Shown: in pieces, positions 43,326-52,434 of the stretch
Layout: each line of letters starts with the position of its first letter
Position numbering within the stretch: the stretch's first letter is position 1
Source: Acidobacteriaceae bacterium
Lineage (GTDB): Bacteria > Acidobacteriota > Terriglobia > Terriglobales > Acidobacteriaceae
Length of the DNA: 64,000 nucleotides
Assembly (NCBI GenBank): GCA_003152695.1
Contig: PMAT01000084.1
Location: 42,201 to 106,200, forward strand
Direction: 5' to 3'
The notes under the pieces: model-generated
The model's database searches: none
What the model saw: only the letters and a program-made list of their open reading frames with translations
Told to the model about the DNA's origin: nothing
Program-made: the position numbers and the translations under genes

Positions 43326-44816
43326 ATGCGATCAGTTCCATCCGAAATCACAAGTCAATACAATTCCGATACGGCAGACGGGTTGGATAAACTGAAACCG
43401 CGTTCGTCCGTAAGTTTCCTGCTGATCGCTATTCTGCTGATCGCCCTGTTGCTTCGCGTCGCCGTGGCCACGCACTTTCCCAGCTTTGAGTGGGGAGACG
43501 AGATTTTTAACTCGCTCGAACCTGCGCATCATCTCGCCTACGGTTACGGAGTCGTCGTTTGGGAGTGGAGACTAGGAATCCGCTCTTGGGTGTTTCCTGC
43601 GTTCCTGGCGGGTGTAATGCGACTAACGGACTGGACGGGGCCCGGCTCCTTTGGATACTTAAGGGCCATCCGCGTCATCCTGTCCCTGCTTTCTCTTACG
43701 ACCGTCTGGTTTGGCTATGTCTGGGGCAGGCGAGCAAGCGGAAAGGCCGCCGCAGTCATTGCAGCCGTAACCTGTGCCATTTGGTACGAGATTGTGTATT
43801 TTGCGCCCAAAGCGCTCAACGAAGTCGTGGCATGCCACCTCCTCCTGCCTGGCCTATACCTCGGTATGTACGGAGAAGTACTCCCGGAAAAGAAGCGTTT
43901 GTTCCTCGCAGGCTTGTTCCTGGGCGCGGCGGTATCAATTCGCATGCAATTAGCTCCCGCTGTAGCTTTTGCCGCCATCTATTTTTGTCACAAGAGGTGG
44001 GCGAGCAGAGGTCCGTTTCTGATTTCGGGTCTTCTCGTGCCTGTGGCTATTTTCGGCTTGGTGGACGCAGCTACCTGGTCATATCCCTTCCAGTCATACT
44101 TCCTCTATTTCAAAGTTGTTGTTCTCGAAGGACGCGGCTTACTTTTCGGTACTTCGCCGTGGTATTGGTATCTTTGGATGCTGGCAGTTCATTTCTTTCC
44201 GCTTTTTCTGTTAGCGTTGGTGGGAGTTCGCCGGAGTCCCTTCTTAGGTTGGGTGGCATTCATTATTCTCGCCTCCCATTCGCTCATTGCTCATAAAGAA
44301 TATCGATTTATTTATCCGATGATGCCCATTGTGATTACCCTTGCCGCGCTCGGCTTTGTAGAATTTGCAGAGGACTTCAAAGCCTGGGGAAATTCGAATC
44401 TGTCTCCGAAAATGATAGGAGCCGCGGGCCTGATCTTCTGTATTTGCGCTTCCGGATTCGTCGCTTGGAAATCTCCTCGTTGGAACCCCAAGGCCCTGAT
44501 CGTCATGGACCGGCTCAGCATAGATTCGTCCGTTTGCGGGGTCGGACTTTACGAGGTTCAATGGATACGCACCGGGGGCTATTCTCATTTACACGAGAAC
44601 GTCCCGATTATTCTCGTCCAGCAGAAATCGGAACTTGAAGCACAAATTCCGGGTTTCAACATCCTTCTTACTCATGGGATATTTACCGATCAGAAAGCGC
44701 GTTTTAAGTCCGAAGGATGCTGGAACGAGGTTTGTCTGTACCGAAGGCCTGGTCCCTGCATCGCTTCCTCCCAATATAATGAAGTGAATAAAGTGCTCCG
44801 GGAAACCGGGCATTAG
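43326..44816 (+). CDS. GT-C-like membrane glycosyltransferase
   Basis: 496 residues with about ten membrane helices. The first loop has FPSFEWGDEIFNSLEPAHHL, whose acidic Asp-Glu pair fits the PMT/ArnT/GPI-mannosyltransferase type, and VVWEWRLGIRSWVFPAFLAG and HKEYRFIYPMMPIVI (a motif of GPI mannosyltransferase-like GT22 proteins). A soluble tail of about 90 residues follows. It comes 32 bases after the paralogous pair, with GGAGG just before the ATG. Confidence 0.78.
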   Translation: MRSVPSEITSQYNSDTADGLDKLKPRSSVSFLLIAILLIALLLRVAVATHFPSFEWGDEIFNSLEPAHHLAYGYGVVVWEWRLGIRSWVFPAFLAGVMRLTDWTGPGSFGYLRAIRVILSLLSLTTVWFGYVWGRRASGKAAAVIAAVTCAIWYEIVYFAPKALNEVVACHLLLPGLYLGMYGEVLPEKKRLFLAGLFLGAAVSIRMQLAPAVAFAAIYFCHKRWASRGPFLISGLLVPVAIFGLVDAATWSYPFQSYFLYFKVVVLEGRGLLFGTSPWYWYLWMLAVHFFPLFLLALVGVRRSPFLGWVAFIILASHSLIAHKEYRFIYPMMPIVITLAALGFVEFAEDFKAWGNSNLSPKMIGAAGLIFCICASGFVAWKSPRWNPKALIVMDRLSIDSSVCGVGLYEVQWIRTGGYSHLHENVPIILVQQKSELEAQIPGFNILLTHGIFTDQKARFKSEGCWNEVCLYRRPGPCIASSQYNEVNKVLRETGH

Positions 44817-44830
44817 AAGGAACCTGTGCC

Positions 44831-44981
44831 GATAAGTACAAAATTGACTACGTGCTGTTTCCGTCGACAAGCCGCTATTTGCTTGATCACAACGCGGGAT
44901 GGCGCACGATTTCATAAAGACAGAGTGGTGAAGCTTTACCAGAGAGTGCCTGTGGCTACAGCAGTTTTAAAAGTACAGTAA
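44831..44981 (+). pseudogene. Decayed 3' end of a GT-C-like paralogue
   Basis: The bases GATAAGTACAAAATTGACTA and the following roughly 130 align with the last 50 codons of paralogue 2 (DKYKIDYVLFP...). Small deletions shift the frame, and a stop appears after ATTTC. No upstream part is left. It shows there was once a fifth paralogue here or that recombination left an end. Confidence 0.75.
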
Positions 44982-45016
44982 CTAAGCTTAAACCTAACCG
45001 TCGGATTTCAGGAGCA

Positions 45017-46591
45017 ATGAGAATCAAGACCGCAAACAGCTGGGGACTTCTTCCAAATGTAGTCGTCTGTGGAAAGGCCACCCTGCTGGCCCTGGCTCTT
45101 GCCTCACTAGCGTGGTTCGCGTTCTTTGCTGGAGCCCTTTTGCTTAAATATCCGCCGGTATGGTCGGATGAAGCGCTCTTCGCAAACCCGGCGATAAACC
45201 TCTTGCACCATGGAAGGATGTCAACGGATCTGCTGGACGGGACGCTGCCGGGCATCGGGCAGCACACTTATTGGACGCCGCCGCTGTACTTCCTTTATAT
45301 AGCTTCCGTCTTTCGGTTTACCGGACCCGGCCTTGTGCCGCTAAGGCTCGCCTCCACGGCGGCAGCCTTAGCAGTCCTGATATTGACATACTTATTGGCC
45401 GTCCGCTCGGGCCTGGGGCGCTGGCTGAGCCTGTTCCCCGTTTCCCTGGTCGCGATTGATACAGTGTTTCTTAGGGGCGCGCTCATTGGTCGCATGGACA
45501 TGCTCACACTGGTCTTCATTCTGCTATCTTTGTGGCTGGCCACGAAATCCCTTACACCGTGGAATTCCTTTCTAACGGGAATTGTCTGCGCTCTGGCAGC
45601 ACTCACTCATCCGGTCGGGGCTGTGGCCCCAGTTTCAGTGGTGGTTTGGCGCCTGCTATCACGGGAGAGGCGGTCGCTGCGGTCCTTAGTACCGTTGCTC
45701 GTCGGCATTCTGCTACCCTTCCTGCCTTGGCTATGCTATATCCTCCTGGATCCACGGAGCTTCATAGCGCAGTTTGGGGGACAACTAGCCAGAAAATCAG
45801 CGGGCCGCGCATCCATGTATTTTCTCGCAGGCTCTTTCTTCCAATTGATCGCCCAGTACGCATTTGAAAATGGACGTGTAACCGACGTTGTTTGGGTGAC
45901 GCCCCTTTTGTTCGCCGGAATGGCAGGGCTCCGCGATACTGAGCTCACCTTACGCCCTAACGATTGCCCTGCACGACGCTCCCTGCTCCTGCTCTATGGT
46001 TGCCAAGCCCTGACCATCGCGGTTATTTTGTGGAACTCTGAATTCTGGTACACCATTTATATCATTCCGATAACCGCAATTGGCCTTTGCCATTTACTGA
46101 ACAACGGCCGCTCTCTTGCGTCCCTTGGGTGGGCACGGATTGTTCTTACGTCGGCGGTTCTCCTGTGGATCGGTGGCTTTCTCTATAGCAATTTGCAGCA
46201 CGCGACGAGGTTAAACCACCTTCAGAATGTGGTTTACAGGTCCGAGACTGACTACACTGACTGGTCTTCTGAAATCAGCAGCAAGATCCCACCGGGGTCA
46301 AAGCTTTTACTATCCATAATCCCCGACCCATACTTTGGCCTGATGGGTCGTTCTGACCTCACCATCCGCGAATTTCTGCCAGAGAATGTTCCCATCAACC
46401 ATGACACCCACTGGCGCTACATGTCACAGGCGGACTACGTCATTGTTGGCGTTCGTTTCGGGTTGCCCAATGACGCGGTGAAAGAATTTCTGCGATCAAA
46501 CTGCACGCTGATCGATACGGTCGGAAGGACTGGTGAGGGCTATTTTGCCCGTATCTACCGGGTCAACAAGCCAAGTTTCATTTCTCACTAG
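45017..46591 (+). CDS. ArnT-like GT-C membrane glycosyltransferase
   Basis: 524 residues, with AGGAG five bases before the ATG. About eleven membrane helices. PVWSDEALFANPAINLLHHG holds the acidic pair of the ArnT/PMT catalytic loop, and HTYWTPPLYFLYIASVFRFT follows. DTVFLRGALIGRMDMLTL and SFLTGIVCALAALTHPVG are typical of the PMT_2 family. The last third is soluble. It presumably glycosylates outside the membrane. Confidence 0.82.
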   Translation: MRIKTANSWGLLPNVVVCGKATLLALALASLAWFAFFAGALLLKYPPVWSDEALFANPAINLLHHGRMSTDLLDGTLPGIGQHTYWTPPLYFLYIASVFRFTGPGLVPLRLASTAAALAVLILTYLLAVRSGLGRWLSLFPVSLVAIDTVFLRGALIGRMDMLTLVFILLSLWLATKSLTPWNSFLTGIVCALAALTHPVGAVAPVSVVVWRLLSRERRSLRSLVPLLVGILLPFLPWLCYILLDPRSFIAQFGGQLARKSAGRASMYFLAGSFFQLIAQYAFENGRVTDVVWVTPLLFAGMAGLRDTELTLRPNDCPARRSLLLLYGCQALTIAVILWNSEFWYTIYIIPITAIGLCHLLNNGRSLASLGWARIVLTSAVLLWIGGFLYSNLQHATRLNHLQNVVYRSETDYTDWSSEISSKIPPGSKLLLSIIPDPYFGLMGRSDLTIREFLPENVPINHDTHWRYMSQADYVIVGVRFGLPNDAVKEFLRSNCTLIDTVGRTGEGYFARIYRVNKPSFISH

Positions 46592-46726
46592 GAAGCCCCT
46601 GGACAACCACAGACTGGACCCGGCAAAAAAGGAAATAGTGCTCTTGATTCCCGTCCACTAACGTCCCGCAGATGGCCAGAGTTGACTTCCGCAAGTGGGC
46701 CAAAATTAGCTACCAACGTGTGCGAA

Positions 46727-46805
46727 GAAGGAAGTATTCATCGACTGGCCGGTTGTCTCTTAAGACGGGTAAGAAGGAAGTATTCATTAACCGGCCGGTC
46801 GTCTT
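46727..46805. repeat. 46-bp tandem repeat at the end of the spermidine-synthase-like gene
   Basis: AAGAAGGAAGTATTCAT and the following CCGGT...GTC occur twice, 46 bases apart, overlapping the 3' end of the minus-strand gene at 46738. Because 46 is not a multiple of three, the second unit is read in a new frame and gives the end RLKRQPASR. Confidence 0.75.
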
Positions 46806-48921
46806 TCAAGGCGGGTGCGTCCGGAGCTTGCGCGATTATCTGGTCGAGAGACACCTCACGGTTGAGGACGAGCGCGAGCTGGCGCTCCGGGCTCTGTTCG
46901 GGTCCCCACTCCATCATGTCTGTAATTGCTGAGGCAGGCATTCGCCTCACTAGCTGTTGGGCGGTGAAGCTCGGTATGGGGCGGGTGCAGGCTAGAAAGT
47001 GATAACCCCATCCCTCCACGGACGGGAAGACACGCACATAAGGGAAAGACTCCTTTAAGGCGCGGGCGACCGAGGCACCTACGAACCCATCAGCTCGAGG
47101 CAGCCATTGCTGAAGAATACCCCCAGGCCGCAGCCGCTGCCTCACAATTGCATAGAACTCTTCGGAATAGAGCAGACTGGAGCCCGCAGCTTCCACCGGA
47201 GGTGGTGGGTCGATGGTAATTACATCGTATTGCCGGGGCGTGCGTTCGAGATAGCGCCGCCCATCATCGATGACTACGTGGGACAACGAGGAGCGCAGCA
47301 ACGCGGGACCATCCGCGTGGTAATAGCCGAAAAGACGCGGGACGTTGGGCACCAGTTCCACTGCTGTCGCAGATATTCCCCAGGATAGCAGTGAACGGTA
47401 GGTTGTTCCCATACCGAAGCACACCACCAAAGCGTCTTGCGGCGGATGATCAAGAAATGCCAAAGGCAGGTGCGCCATCATCTTGGTGATTGGAGTCAAA
47501 TTCGTAATTCCCACCCCATTGACCAAAAGGAGCCTATCCTTTCCCTCGCCTGTGGCAACGATGGTCGCGGTATTGTCGCGAAGGACCTCACGGTGGACGA
47601 ACTGGTCTTCAAAGGATTTACCAGTGAAAACCAATGTCACTGCCAGAAGTACAATTGCATAATTACCTATGCGTTGCCACCTTGGCGCCGCATTTACAAG
47701 TTCAGACGTGGACGACCACTGCGGGTACATGCCAATGACAAGCCATGGGAGTGCCAGCAGAAATAACGCCCAGCGTTCGCTTATTAGGGGTAACAATACG
47801 AATCCTGACAATAGAGGACCGAGGATGCAACCTATTATGTTAATCGCATAAGCGCGTCCGGCGCGGTCAGGGTCGCCCTCGGACCAGCGGTCCACGAGCA
47901 TGGGAGTTACGAATCCCAAAATTCCAGAAAACGGCATGATCCCTATAGCTAGCCGCAACAAGCCAATTAAATCTAATTCCGGGTTCGCGGCAAGCAACGG
48001 CAAGAGTGCAAATAGTCCAAGCAGGGCCCAGACCACCACGGCTTCCTTCTCATGCCTGCGGCCCCAGAGCCGGTAGATTCTTGATCCCAGGAATGTGGCG
48101 GCCAAATACAACCCCAGAATCGATGCAAAGGAATACACCAAAGTACCCACATATGGCGTGAACTGGCGTATCCAGACCACTTCCATGCCCATGCTGGTGA
48201 ATCCGGTAGCGAACAGCAGCAGCAGCGGCTTTTTGCTTCGCAACAACCAGCGCGGCGATCTAGTGACACTCGACTCTTGCGCAAACCGGACGGTCGCTTC
48301 CGTGGCCGGCGGCCGGAGTGTCAATGCCATGGCAGACAATGCAATGAAAACATTGCAGAGCGCCCCGATCTTCAGCGTTCCGTGGAAGCCAACCAGTTCG
48401 ATCAAGAGCAAGGGCAGGGTTGCGCCCGCCACTGCTCCCAGCACATTCGACAGGTAGAGAAAACTAAAGGAGCGCGGTGATTCCTGGCTGAAGTCATTTC
48501 TAATAGCCAGCATGGCCACGGGAATGGTCGCCCCCATCAAGGCGCACCAGGGGACCAATGTGAGCGCGACCCATATTCCGGAGACCAGATAATAGGCTAA
48601 AGAAGAGGCGAGGCCGGTGCGCTCCAGCAGGCTCCTTCCCCACAGCAATTCGTGGGGCACGAGGAGCGCGGAAAAACCAATCAACAGTTCGGTCAGCGCA
48701 TAGAACCTTAGAGCCGGAATGCTGAGTCTGTCTGCATATCTGTGGATCAGGCGGCCGCTTCCCCACGAACCCAATCCCAGGCCAGCCATGAACATCGAAA
48801 GCACGATCGAGACCAGTGCGCTGGTGACCCCAAACTGGGCCATCGCCAGCCTTAGCCAGATAATCTCGTAAAGAATGCTGCAAAACCCCGAGATGAAAAA
48901 GAAAATGAAAAACCAACCCAC
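46738..48921 (-). CDS. Polytopic membrane protein with spermidine-synthase-like domain
   Basis: 727 residues. About 14 membrane helices (GFCSILYEIIWLRLAMAQFG is the usual opening of this family), then a Rossmann-like domain with VVCFGMGTTYRSLLSWG, TAVELVPNVPRLFGYY, VIDDGRRYLERTPRQYDVI and DPPPPVEAAGSSLLYSEEFY. The DPPPP motif resembles the catalytic DxxDP of spermidine synthases. It is a different subfamily from the 20797 protein. The end of the gene has been changed by a tandem repeat: the ancestral ending was probably FLLRTRW. Confidence 0.82.
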   Translation of the reverse strand: MGWFFIFFFISGFCSILYEIIWLRLAMAQFGVTSALVSIVLSMFMAGLGLGSWGSGRLIHRYADRLSIPALRFYALTELLIGFSALLVPHELLWGRSLLERTGLASSLAYYLVSGIWVALTLVPWCALMGATIPVAMLAIRNDFSQESPRSFSFLYLSNVLGAVAGATLPLLLIELVGFHGTLKIGALCNVFIALSAMALTLRPPATEATVRFAQESSVTRSPRWLLRSKKPLLLLFATGFTSMGMEVVWIRQFTPYVGTLVYSFASILGLYLAATFLGSRIYRLWGRRHEKEAVVVWALLGLFALLPLLAANPELDLIGLLRLAIGIMPFSGILGFVTPMLVDRWSEGDPDRAGRAYAINIIGCILGPLLSGFVLLPLISERWALFLLALPWLVIGMYPQWSSTSELVNAAPRWQRIGNYAIVLLAVTLVFTGKSFEDQFVHREVLRDNTATIVATGEGKDRLLLVNGVGITNLTPITKMMAHLPLAFLDHPPQDALVVCFGMGTTYRSLLSWGISATAVELVPNVPRLFGYYHADGPALLRSSLSHVVIDDGRRYLERTPRQYDVITIDPPPPVEAAGSSLLYSEEFYAIVRQRLRPGGILQQWLPRADGFVGASVARALKESFPYVRVFPSVEGWGYHFLACTRPIPSFTAQQLVRRMPASAITDMMEWGPEQSPERQLALVLNREVSLDQIIAQAPDAPALKDDRPVNEYFLLTRLKRQPASR

Positions 48922-49317
48922 GCAAAATCCCCCGCTCCGAAAGCAACCTGGTTGACAGATGGAACACGAACTTCGGTTATAGCTCCCAACGACTCCATAA
49001 ACTCATGGAGGGCAGGCCAATACGCCAAGCCTGGCACGCGTCCGCAAAACCCAGTGCGTAGCCTCTTGCGGCGCGATCCTAGATTCTATTCCCCCCTCAC
49101 GATTTGGAACAACAAACGTAAATGGATGTCGCCAATCAACCAAGTTCTCCCGGGGCGAGCACTGGGAGAATAATGGCTATGTCAAGGGGCGTGGTTGGTA
49201 GAGGAACCAGTAGCAGCTTGGCGGCGCGAGTCATAAGCTGGGCTGGGCAATTATATTAGACGGGTACTGGCGACTGTGATACGGTCGAAAAAACAAGCGT
49301 GTTGAAAGGGACAAACC
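48922..49317. other. Divergent intergenic region
   Basis: This 396-base gap between the minus gene at 48921 and the plus gene at 49318 must hold promoters of both. I see no clear hexamers or coding potential beyond shadow frames. Confidence 0.3.
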
Positions 49318-50832
49318 GTGCCCCACACGGCAAATGCAACCTCCGAGACAGCCACGCCGGCCGCCAGAACTTCGTGGACAGGTTTGACGGCTAACGTCTT
49401 CTCTTTCCCCGTCATGTGCATGTTCTTGCTGGTAGCAGCGATCTTTTGGTTTTCTGCGCGAGCCATTGGCGAGCCAGACATCTGGTGGCATCTGTGCAAC
49501 GCCGCCCATCTTTTGCAATACCACTCGTTCCCCTACTTGGACACTTACTCGTTCACGGCAGCGGGGTCGCCGTGGCTCGATTTCGAGTGGCTGTCGGAGG
49601 TCCCATTTTTCCTGGGGTTCAAGACCATGGGACTGCAAGGCCTTCTGGCGGTATATTTCACGGTGCTGGTGCTGATTTATACCGGGGTGTATTACAGGGC
49701 ATGCCGGGCTGGCGCCGGCTGCAAGGACGCTACTGTCGCCACTTTACTAGCCGTTCTTCTTGGAAAAGTGTCCTTCGGGCCTCGCCCGCTGTGGTTTGGC
49801 TGGCTGTGCATGGTGGGACTGTTGCTCGTGCTGGACTATTTCCAGCGCACTGGCAAGGGTCTCTGGCTGCTGCCACCGCTGTTTGCCCTGTGGATCAATC
49901 TGCACGGTTCCTGGATCTTTGGCATGGTCGTGCTGGTGATAAGCATCGCGTCCGGTCTGGTGGCGGGGGACTGGGGCCTGGTGGTGGCGCGGCGGTGGAC
50001 TCCCGGGGAGCTGAAGAAGCTTCTGCTTGTGTTGGCCGCTTCCCTGGCTGCGCTCTTTGTCAACCCCTTTGGCTACAAGCTGGTGCTCTATCCATTTGAC
50101 CTTCTTTTCCGCCAGGGGAACGCAGTGCACGCCGTCGGGGAGTGGCATTCTGTGGACTTTGGCAAAGGGACTGGCAAGCTGGCGCTGATCGTGATTTTCG
50201 CCTGGCTGGCGGTCGCTTTCTTCTCCCGGCGCAGGTGGAAGCTGGACGAGTTGCTACTGATGGCGTTCGCCCTTTGGGCCGCGCTGTCGCATGTGCGGTT
50301 CTTGCCCTTCATAGGCCTGATCGGGGCGCCGATACTTGCGCCAAGTCTGAAGCTGTTCCCCCCGTACCAGCGGGAAATTGATAAACCGTGGATCAACGCC
50401 GTCATCATGGCAGCTATGGTTGGGTCGGTGATCTTCTACTTTCCGTCGGCGGCAAAGCTACAGCAGAACGTGGACGATACATACCCCACCGCTGCGCTGC
50501 AGTTTATGCAGCGGCAGCACCTCAGCGGAAGAATCTTCAACAACGATGGGTGGGGTGGATACATGGAATGGACTGCGCCGGAGTTGAAGACTTTTATCGA
50601 CTCGCGGGCCGACATTTTCGCGTACAACGGAACTTTGGACGACTATATCAAAGTTGTGTTAATCCAAACGCCATTTGAAATTCTGGACAAGTATAAGATC
50701 GACTATGTCCTCTTAGAGCCGCAGCAGCCACTGGGGTACCTTCTCGAGCAGTCTCCGGGGTGGCGTCCGATTTACACCGATAAGGTTGCGGTACTATTTG
50801 AGCGCAGTGCCGCAGAACCAGCAATGAAGTAG
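49318..50832 (+). CDS. Polytopic GT-C-like membrane protein, paralogue 3
   Basis: 504 residues from GTG 49318 with GAAAGGGA upstream. IGEPDIWWHLCNAAHLLQYH and SFTAAGSPWLDFEWLSEVPF match the family loop; note Cys in WWHLCN where relatives have Arg. The tail has GRIFNNDGWGGYMEWTAP and FIDSRADIFAYNG. Paralogue 4 follows after 16 bases. It belongs to a sub-branch separate from the 40223/41764 pair. Confidence 0.78.
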   Translation: MPHTANATSETATPAARTSWTGLTANVFSFPVMCMFLLVAAIFWFSARAIGEPDIWWHLCNAAHLLQYHSFPYLDTYSFTAAGSPWLDFEWLSEVPFFLGFKTMGLQGLLAVYFTVLVLIYTGVYYRACRAGAGCKDATVATLLAVLLGKVSFGPRPLWFGWLCMVGLLLVLDYFQRTGKGLWLLPPLFALWINLHGSWIFGMVVLVISIASGLVAGDWGLVVARRWTPGELKKLLLVLAASLAALFVNPFGYKLVLYPFDLLFRQGNAVHAVGEWHSVDFGKGTGKLALIVIFAWLAVAFFSRRRWKLDELLLMAFALWAALSHVRFLPFIGLIGAPILAPSLKLFPPYQREIDKPWINAVIMAAMVGSVIFYFPSAAKLQQNVDDTYPTAALQFMQRQHLSGRIFNNDGWGGYMEWTAPELKTFIDSRADIFAYNGTLDDYIKVVLIQTPFEILDKYKIDYVLLEPQQPLGYLLEQSPGWRPIYTDKVAVLFERSAAEPAMK

Positions 50833-50848
50833 GTTCACAGCGACGCTT

Positions 50849-52402
50849 TTGCAGTTTGAGGTTGTAAAGATTCCCGTGCCAACCACGTCCGAATCACCGC
50901 TAAACACACCTATGCCGGCAGTTCGCGCCTCCTGGACCAGTTGGGCGGCCGATGTCTTCTCTTTCCCGGTTATGTGCATGTTCCTGGTCATCGGGGTGAT
51001 CTTTATAACTTCTGCACGACAGATTTCAGAACCCGACATCTGGTGGCATCTGCGCAATGCCGCCTATCTTCTGCAACACCACTCATTCCCCAGCGTTGAC
51101 ACTTACTCGTTTGGGGCGGCAGGGTCCCCCTGGCTGAGCCATGAATGGCTGTCGGAAATACCGTTTTACTTGGGCTTCAAGGCCATGGGCTTGCAAGGCC
51201 TTCTGGCGGTATATTTCGCGGTGCTGGTGCTGATTTACGTCGGCGTGTATTACCGGTCATGCCGTGCTGGCGCCGATTGCAAGGACGCCACCCTCGCCAC
51301 TTTGCTGGCTATTTTTCTTGGAGTCGTCTCCATCGGGCCCCGCATGCTGCTGTTCGGCTGGCTCTGCATGGTTGGACTGCTGCTGATACTGGACCGCTTT
51401 CAGCAGACACGAAAGGGGCTTTGGCTCCTGCCGCCATTGTTTGCCCTCTGGATCAACCTGCACGGCTCCTGGATCTTTGGCGTGGTCGTGCTGGCGCTGA
51501 CAATCGCTGCCGGCTTGGTCCAGGGTCAATGGGGCCTAGTTGTCGCGCGGCGCTGGACCTCCGGAGAGTTGAAAAAACTACTCCTAGTGGTGGCGACCTC
51601 CCTGGCCGCTCTATTTGTGAATCCCTTCGGCTACAAGTTGGTGCTGTACCCATTTGACCTTCTTTTCCGCCAAGGGAGCAATACGAAGTACATCGACGAG
51701 TGGCAGCCTGTGGACTTTAGCAATAGCAACGGCAAGCTGGCGCTGATCGTGATCTTGGGCTTATTGGCCGCCGCTCTGTTCTCCCGCCATCGCTGGAGAG
51801 TGGATGAGGTATTGCTGACGGCGTTTGCTCTGTGGGCCTCCCTATTGCATGTGCGGTTCTTGTTCTTCGGGGGCCTGATCCTGGCGCCGATACTGGCGCC
51901 GCGTCTGCACCTGTTTCCGCCCTATGATCGGGAAATTGATAAACCGTGGCTCAACGCCGCCATTATGGCTGCGGTAGTGGGCGCGCTGATCTTCTTCTTT
52001 CCGTCAACGGCACAGCTACAGCAGAAAGTGGATGAAGAATATCCCACGGCCGCGCTGGAGTTTATGCAACGTCAGCACCTGAATGGAAGGATCTTCAATC
52101 AATATGGGTGGGGCGGGTACATGGAGTGGAATGCGTCCGAGTTGAGGCCTTTTATTGACGGCCGCGCGGATATATTCGTGTACAACGGAACGTTCGACGA
52201 CTATTTCAAAGCTGTGTCGATCCAAACGCCGTTTGAAGTTCTGGACAAGTACAGAATCGACTACGTCCTCTTAGTACCGAGGCGGCCTCTAACGTACCTT
52301 CTTGAGCATTCTCCGGCATGGCGTACCATTTACACCGATAAAGTTGCCGTACTGTTGGAACGCACGCCGGCGAGCACGGGTGCCAGCATCTCCGAAAGGT
52401 AG
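50849..52402 (+). CDS. Polytopic GT-C-like membrane protein, paralogue 4
   Basis: The frame opens with TTG 50849, but GTG 50876 (MPTTSESPLN) lines up with the start of paralogue 3 and may be real. About 508-517 residues. ISEPDIWWHLRNAAYLLQHH and SFGAAGSPWLSHEWLSEIPF, then GRIFNQYGWGGYMEWNAS and FIDGRADIFVYNG. It is close to paralogue 3. The catalytic loop is complete, unlike the Cys variant in paralogue 3. Confidence 0.78.
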   Translation: MQFEVVKIPVPTTSESPLNTPMPAVRASWTSWAADVFSFPVMCMFLVIGVIFITSARQISEPDIWWHLRNAAYLLQHHSFPSVDTYSFGAAGSPWLSHEWLSEIPFYLGFKAMGLQGLLAVYFAVLVLIYVGVYYRSCRAGADCKDATLATLLAIFLGVVSIGPRMLLFGWLCMVGLLLILDRFQQTRKGLWLLPPLFALWINLHGSWIFGVVVLALTIAAGLVQGQWGLVVARRWTSGELKKLLLVVATSLAALFVNPFGYKLVLYPFDLLFRQGSNTKYIDEWQPVDFSNSNGKLALIVILGLLAAALFSRHRWRVDEVLLTAFALWASLLHVRFLFFGGLILAPILAPRLHLFPPYDREIDKPWLNAAIMAAVVGALIFFFPSTAQLQQKVDEEYPTAALEFMQRQHLNGRIFNQYGWGGYMEWNASELRPFIDGRADIFVYNGTFDDYFKAVSIQTPFEVLDKYRIDYVLLVPRRPLTYLLEHSPAWRTIYTDKVAVLLERTPASTGASISER

Positions 52403-52418
52403 ACGTCATTTTGACGTC
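52402..52418. terminator. Short perfect inverted repeat between convergent genes
   Basis: GACGTCA, TTT, TGACGTC form a 7-bp hairpin that could stop transcription from both sides. There is no T-run, so a terminator role is uncertain. Confidence 0.3.
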
Positions 52419-52434
52419 GCCGCTCGCAATCGTG

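Noticed and set aside
46672-46932. Plus-strand frame over the 46-bp tandem repeat
   Set aside because: It is antisense to the end of the spermidine-synthase-like gene and its repeats come from the DNA repeat.
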